DNA of 6,669 nucleotides from Clostridia bacterium (GTDB lineage Bacteria; Bacillota; DSM-521; Neomoorellales; Neomoorellaceae). Below are positions 4,486 to 6,669 of the stretch, piece by piece. A program made the position numbers and the translations under genes. Below the pieces are notes generated by a model, which was given only the letters and a program-made list of their open reading frames with translations, made no database searches and was not told the DNA's origin. The stretch is taken from positions 1 through 6,669 of the forward strand of contig JAAYGJ010000116.1 in assembly GCA_012727745.1 (NCBI GenBank), written 5' to 3'. Numbering within the stretch: position 1 is the first letter of the stretch; each line of letters begins with the position of its first letter.

Positions 4486-6498
4486 ATGGAAATTATTGCA
4501 CCACTTGCAGGAGTAGTGGCCTTATTATTCGCCTTTTATCTGGCCAACAAAATAAGCAAAGCAGAAGCTGGCACTCTTCGTATGCAGGAGATAGCCAGCG
4601 CCATCCACGAAGGGGCCATGGCCTTTCTGATGAGGGAATACCGCACTCTAATATTTTTTATCATCGCCATGACAGCCCTGATCCTGGCAGCCGGCTTCCT
4701 AACCCAAGGAGAAGAAAGTATGCATCCCTTAACGGCAGTAGCTTATGTAGTAGGAGCGCTCTGTTCTATGGGTGCTGGCTATATTGGCATGAAAGTAGCC
4801 ACCAAAGCCAACGTACGCACCGCCAACGCCGCCCGGCGTAGCGCCAATGCGGCCTTAGACATCGCCTTCTCCGGCGGTTCCGTAATGGGCATGGCAGTTG
4901 TAGGCTTAGGTCTCTTAGGTCTGGGTATTGTCAATTTATTATTTGATAACCCTAATATCATCAACGGTTTTGCCCTGGGAGCCAGTTCCATCGCCCTCTT
5001 TGCCCGGGTAGGAGGGGGCATTTACACCAAAGCAGCTGACGTCGGCGCCGACCTGGTCGGCAAAGTCGAAGCCGGCATACCCGAAGACGACCACCGCAAT
5101 CCGGCCGTAGTAGCTGACAACGTTGGCGACAACGTCGGCGACGTAGCCGGCATGGGCGCCGACCTCTTTGAGTCATATGTAGGTGCTATTATTTCCGGAG
5201 TAGCTCTGGCTGCAGCCTTCAGCATACCCAACGGCACCCTGGTACCCTTTGTCATTGCCGCTACCGGTATCATCTCCTCTATAATCGGGACCTTCTTTGT
5301 CAAAACCAAAGAAGGAGCCAACGCCCAGAAAGCTTTAAATACCGGAACAATGGTAGCCAGCGTGCTGGCCATAATTGGTACTTACTTTGCTACCCGGTTG
5401 CTACCAGCCCAGTTTACAGTAGGTTCAGCCACCTATAGTTCCCTGGGAGTATTTCTCGCCACCATCGCCGGGCTCGTCGCCGGGGTACTAATCGGGCGCA
5501 TTACCGAATACTACACTTCAGCCGAGTACCAGCCCGTGAAGGAAATCGCCCAAGCCTCCCAGACCGGTACTGCCACCAACATCATCGCAGGCATGAGCAC
5601 CGGTATGATGAGCACTGTGCTGCCCATCATCGTAATCGTCATTGCAATTTTAGCAGCCTATCAATTTGCCGGGCTTTACGGCATCGCCCTGGCAGCTATC
5701 GGCATGCTATCCACCACCGGGACTACCGTATCAGTAGACGCCTACGGTCCCATTGCCGACAATGCCGGCGGTATCGCCGAAATGTCAGAACTAGACCCCA
5801 AAGTACGTAAAATTACCGACGCTTTGGACTCAGTAGGTAACACCACTGCGGCCATCGGCAAAGGTTTTGCTATCGGTTCAGCAGCATTGACAGCCCTGGC
5901 TCTGTTCTCAGCCTACACTACTGCTGCTAACATCAGCAGCATCGACCTGACTAACCCCAAAGTAGTTAGCGGCCTCTTTATTGGTGCTATGTTGCCATTC
6001 CTGTTTGGAGCCCTCACTATGAAAGCAGTCGGCCGGGCCGCCTTCCACATGATCGAAGAAGTACGGCGGCAGTTCAAGTCCATCCCAGGCCTGATGGAAG
6101 GCAAAGCTAAACCTGACTATGCCCGCTGCGTCGATATTAGCACCGCGGCAGCCATCAAAGAAATGGTAGTCCCCGGCTGCCTGGCAGTGCTGGTACCTTT
6201 AGGAGTAGGCCTAATCCCCGGACTGGGCAAAGAAGCCCTGGGTGGCTTGCTAGCCGGGGCGCTGGTAAGCGGCTTCTTACTGGCAGTAATGATGGCCAAC
6301 GCCGGTGGCGCCTGGGACAACGCCAAGAAATACGTCGAAGAGGGCAACTACGGCGGCAAAGGCTCACCCACCCATGCCGCAGCGGTGAACGGAGATACGG
6401 TGGGCGACCCCTTCAAAGATACTTCCGGCCCCTCGATGAATATATTGATCAAGCTGATGACCATCGTTTCATTGGTTTTTGCTCCTCTCTTCATGTAA
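4486..6498 (+). CDS. hppA: K+-dependent ion-translocating membrane pyrophosphatase (probably Na+ pumping)
   Basis: Product of 670 residues from ATG 4486, a polytopic membrane enzyme that hydrolyses pyrophosphate and pumps Na+ or H+ out of the cytoplasm; family members have about 16 membrane helices. PPi/Mg-binding motifs are DVGADLVGKVE (185-195), EDDHRNP (200-206), DNVGDNVGD (211-219), DAYGPIADN (418-426), NAGGAWDNAKKYVE (605-618) and GDTVGDPFKDTSGPS (636-650). GNTTAAIGK (451-459) has Ala455 and Gly458, the K+-dependent signature; independent enzymes have Lys and Thr there. DLFESYVG (226-233) places Glu229 at the position used by Na+ pumps and Gly where plant-type H+ pumps carry Glu. TTG 4483 is an alternative start directly before ATG; GCGGGG (4471-4476) is the nearby ribosome binding site. 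Codon use is richer in C-ending codons than in the genes before it. It is monocistronic by layout, with a strong terminator after it. Confidence 0.96.
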   Translation: MEIIAPLAGVVALLFAFYLANKISKAEAGTLRMQEIASAIHEGAMAFLMREYRTLIFFIIAMTALILAAGFLTQGEESMHPLTAVAYVVGALCSMGAGYIGMKVATKANVRTANAARRSANAALDIAFSGGSVMGMAVVGLGLLGLGIVNLLFDNPNIINGFALGASSIALFARVGGGIYTKAADVGADLVGKVEAGIPEDDHRNPAVVADNVGDNVGDVAGMGADLFESYVGAIISGVALAAAFSIPNGTLVPFVIAATGIISSIIGTFFVKTKEGANAQKALNTGTMVASVLAIIGTYFATRLLPAQFTVGSATYSSLGVFLATIAGLVAGVLIGRITEYYTSAEYQPVKEIAQASQTGTATNIIAGMSTGMMSTVLPIIVIVIAILAAYQFAGLYGIALAAIGMLSTTGTTVSVDAYGPIADNAGGIAEMSELDPKVRKITDALDSVGNTTAAIGKGFAIGSAALTALALFSAYTTAANISSIDLTNPKVVSGLFIGAMLPFLFGALTMKAVGRAAFHMIEEVRRQFKSIPGLMEGKAKPDYARCVDISTAAAIKEMVVPGCLAVLVPLGVGLIPGLGKEALGGLLAGALVSGFLLAVMMANAGGAWDNAKKYVEEGNYGGKGSPTHAAAVNGDTVGDPFKDTSGPSMNILIKLMTIVSLVFAPLFM

Positions 6499-6526
6499 AA
6501 CTTCTGTTAGTTGCAGTCCTGCCAAG

Positions 6527-6566
6527 ATAATAAGGGGAAGGGATATATATCCCTTCCCCTTATTAT
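6527..6566 (+). terminator. Strong palindromic terminator after hppA
   Basis: A perfect 40-base palindrome starts 28 bases after the hppA stop: the left arm ATAATAAGGGGAAGGGATAT (6527-6546) equals the complement of the right arm. G+C-rich GGGGAAGGG/CCCTTCCCC forms the core, and the 3' side TTATTATTT supplies U residues. By symmetry it could also stop transcription from the other side, although no minus-strand gene is visible downstream. Confidence 0.82.
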
Positions 6567-6583
6567 TTGCACGCCAGGGTAAG

Positions 6584-6611
6584 TTGTAAAATTAAATGCC
6601 GCACATATAAA
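6584..6611 (+). promoter_or_regulatory. Promoter candidate for a gene beyond the right edge
   Basis: TTGTAA (6584-6589, four of six to the -35) and TATAAA (6606-6611, five of six to the -10) are separated by 16 bases, just after the hppA terminator. Transcription would begin near 6618. AAAGGTGAG at 6645-6653 could be a ribosome binding site, but no start codon follows it before the window ends. Confidence 0.35.
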
Positions 6612-6669
6612 AATAGAGACTCATGGCAAAACCTCTGATATGTTAAAGGTGAGTAAACCACAACATAAA

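Noticed and set aside
4779..5372. Minus-strand ORFs of 71-116 codons inside hppA
   Set aside because: They are shadows created by the biased codon composition of hppA, with no family features, and they lie opposite a clearly real, conserved gene.
6640..6669. Possible start of a gene running off the right edge (ATG 6640, or GTG 6649 in the same frame)
   Set aside because: Only ten codons are visible, ATG 6640 has no Shine-Dalgarno sequence ahead of it, and GTG 6649 is inside the AAAGGTGAG candidate; too little to call a gene.

Overview
The window looks like chromosomal housekeeping DNA from an endospore-forming, probably anaerobic member of the Firmicutes (Clostridia; the style recalls Moorella, Carboxydothermus or Desulfotomaculum relatives). 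The reasons are the spore maturation pair spmA-spmB, strong GGAGG-type ribosome binding sites, frequent GTG and TTG starts, a class I ketol-acid reductoisomerase and a K+-dependent membrane pyrophosphatase. The genus assignment is inference. All six complete genes are recognisable, and I see no mobile element, CRISPR array, tRNA or rRNA.

Layout. Bases 1-112 are a T-rich left edge, possibly the tail of an upstream gene. spmA (113-703) and spmB (710-1243) form a tight pair. A convergent, minus-strand O6-alkylguanine-DNA alkyltransferase gene, ogt (1218-1745), overlaps the end of spmB by 26 bases. rluB (1841-2560) is divergent from ogt. spmAB followed by rluB is an order also known from Bacillus subtilis, so ogt appears to be an insertion into a conserved block. 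After a 113-base gap with a good promoter candidate come cobO (2674-3204), ilvC (3317-4309) and hppA (4486-6498). hppA ends at a strong palindromic terminator (6527-6566). A promoter candidate follows it and probably serves a gene beyond the right edge.

How the genes work together. spmA and spmB act in spore core dehydration. rluB (ribosome maturation), cobO (cobalamin adenosylation), ilvC (valine/isoleucine synthesis) and hppA (PPi-driven ion pumping) are metabolically unrelated. Separate leaders, hairpins and promoter-like elements suggest mostly individual transcription.

The most interesting signals are regulatory. The ilvC leader has a very strong Shine-Dalgarno sequence about 30 bases upstream of the start codon. 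A 7-bp hairpin lies between them and would bring the two to normal spacing while covering the weaker start-proximal site. hppA also has an orphan strong Shine-Dalgarno sequence, with a 14-codon in-frame open reading frame ahead of the gene. hppA itself carries residue signatures of a K+-dependent, probably Na+-pumping pyrophosphatase. I found no convincing new multi-gene system.
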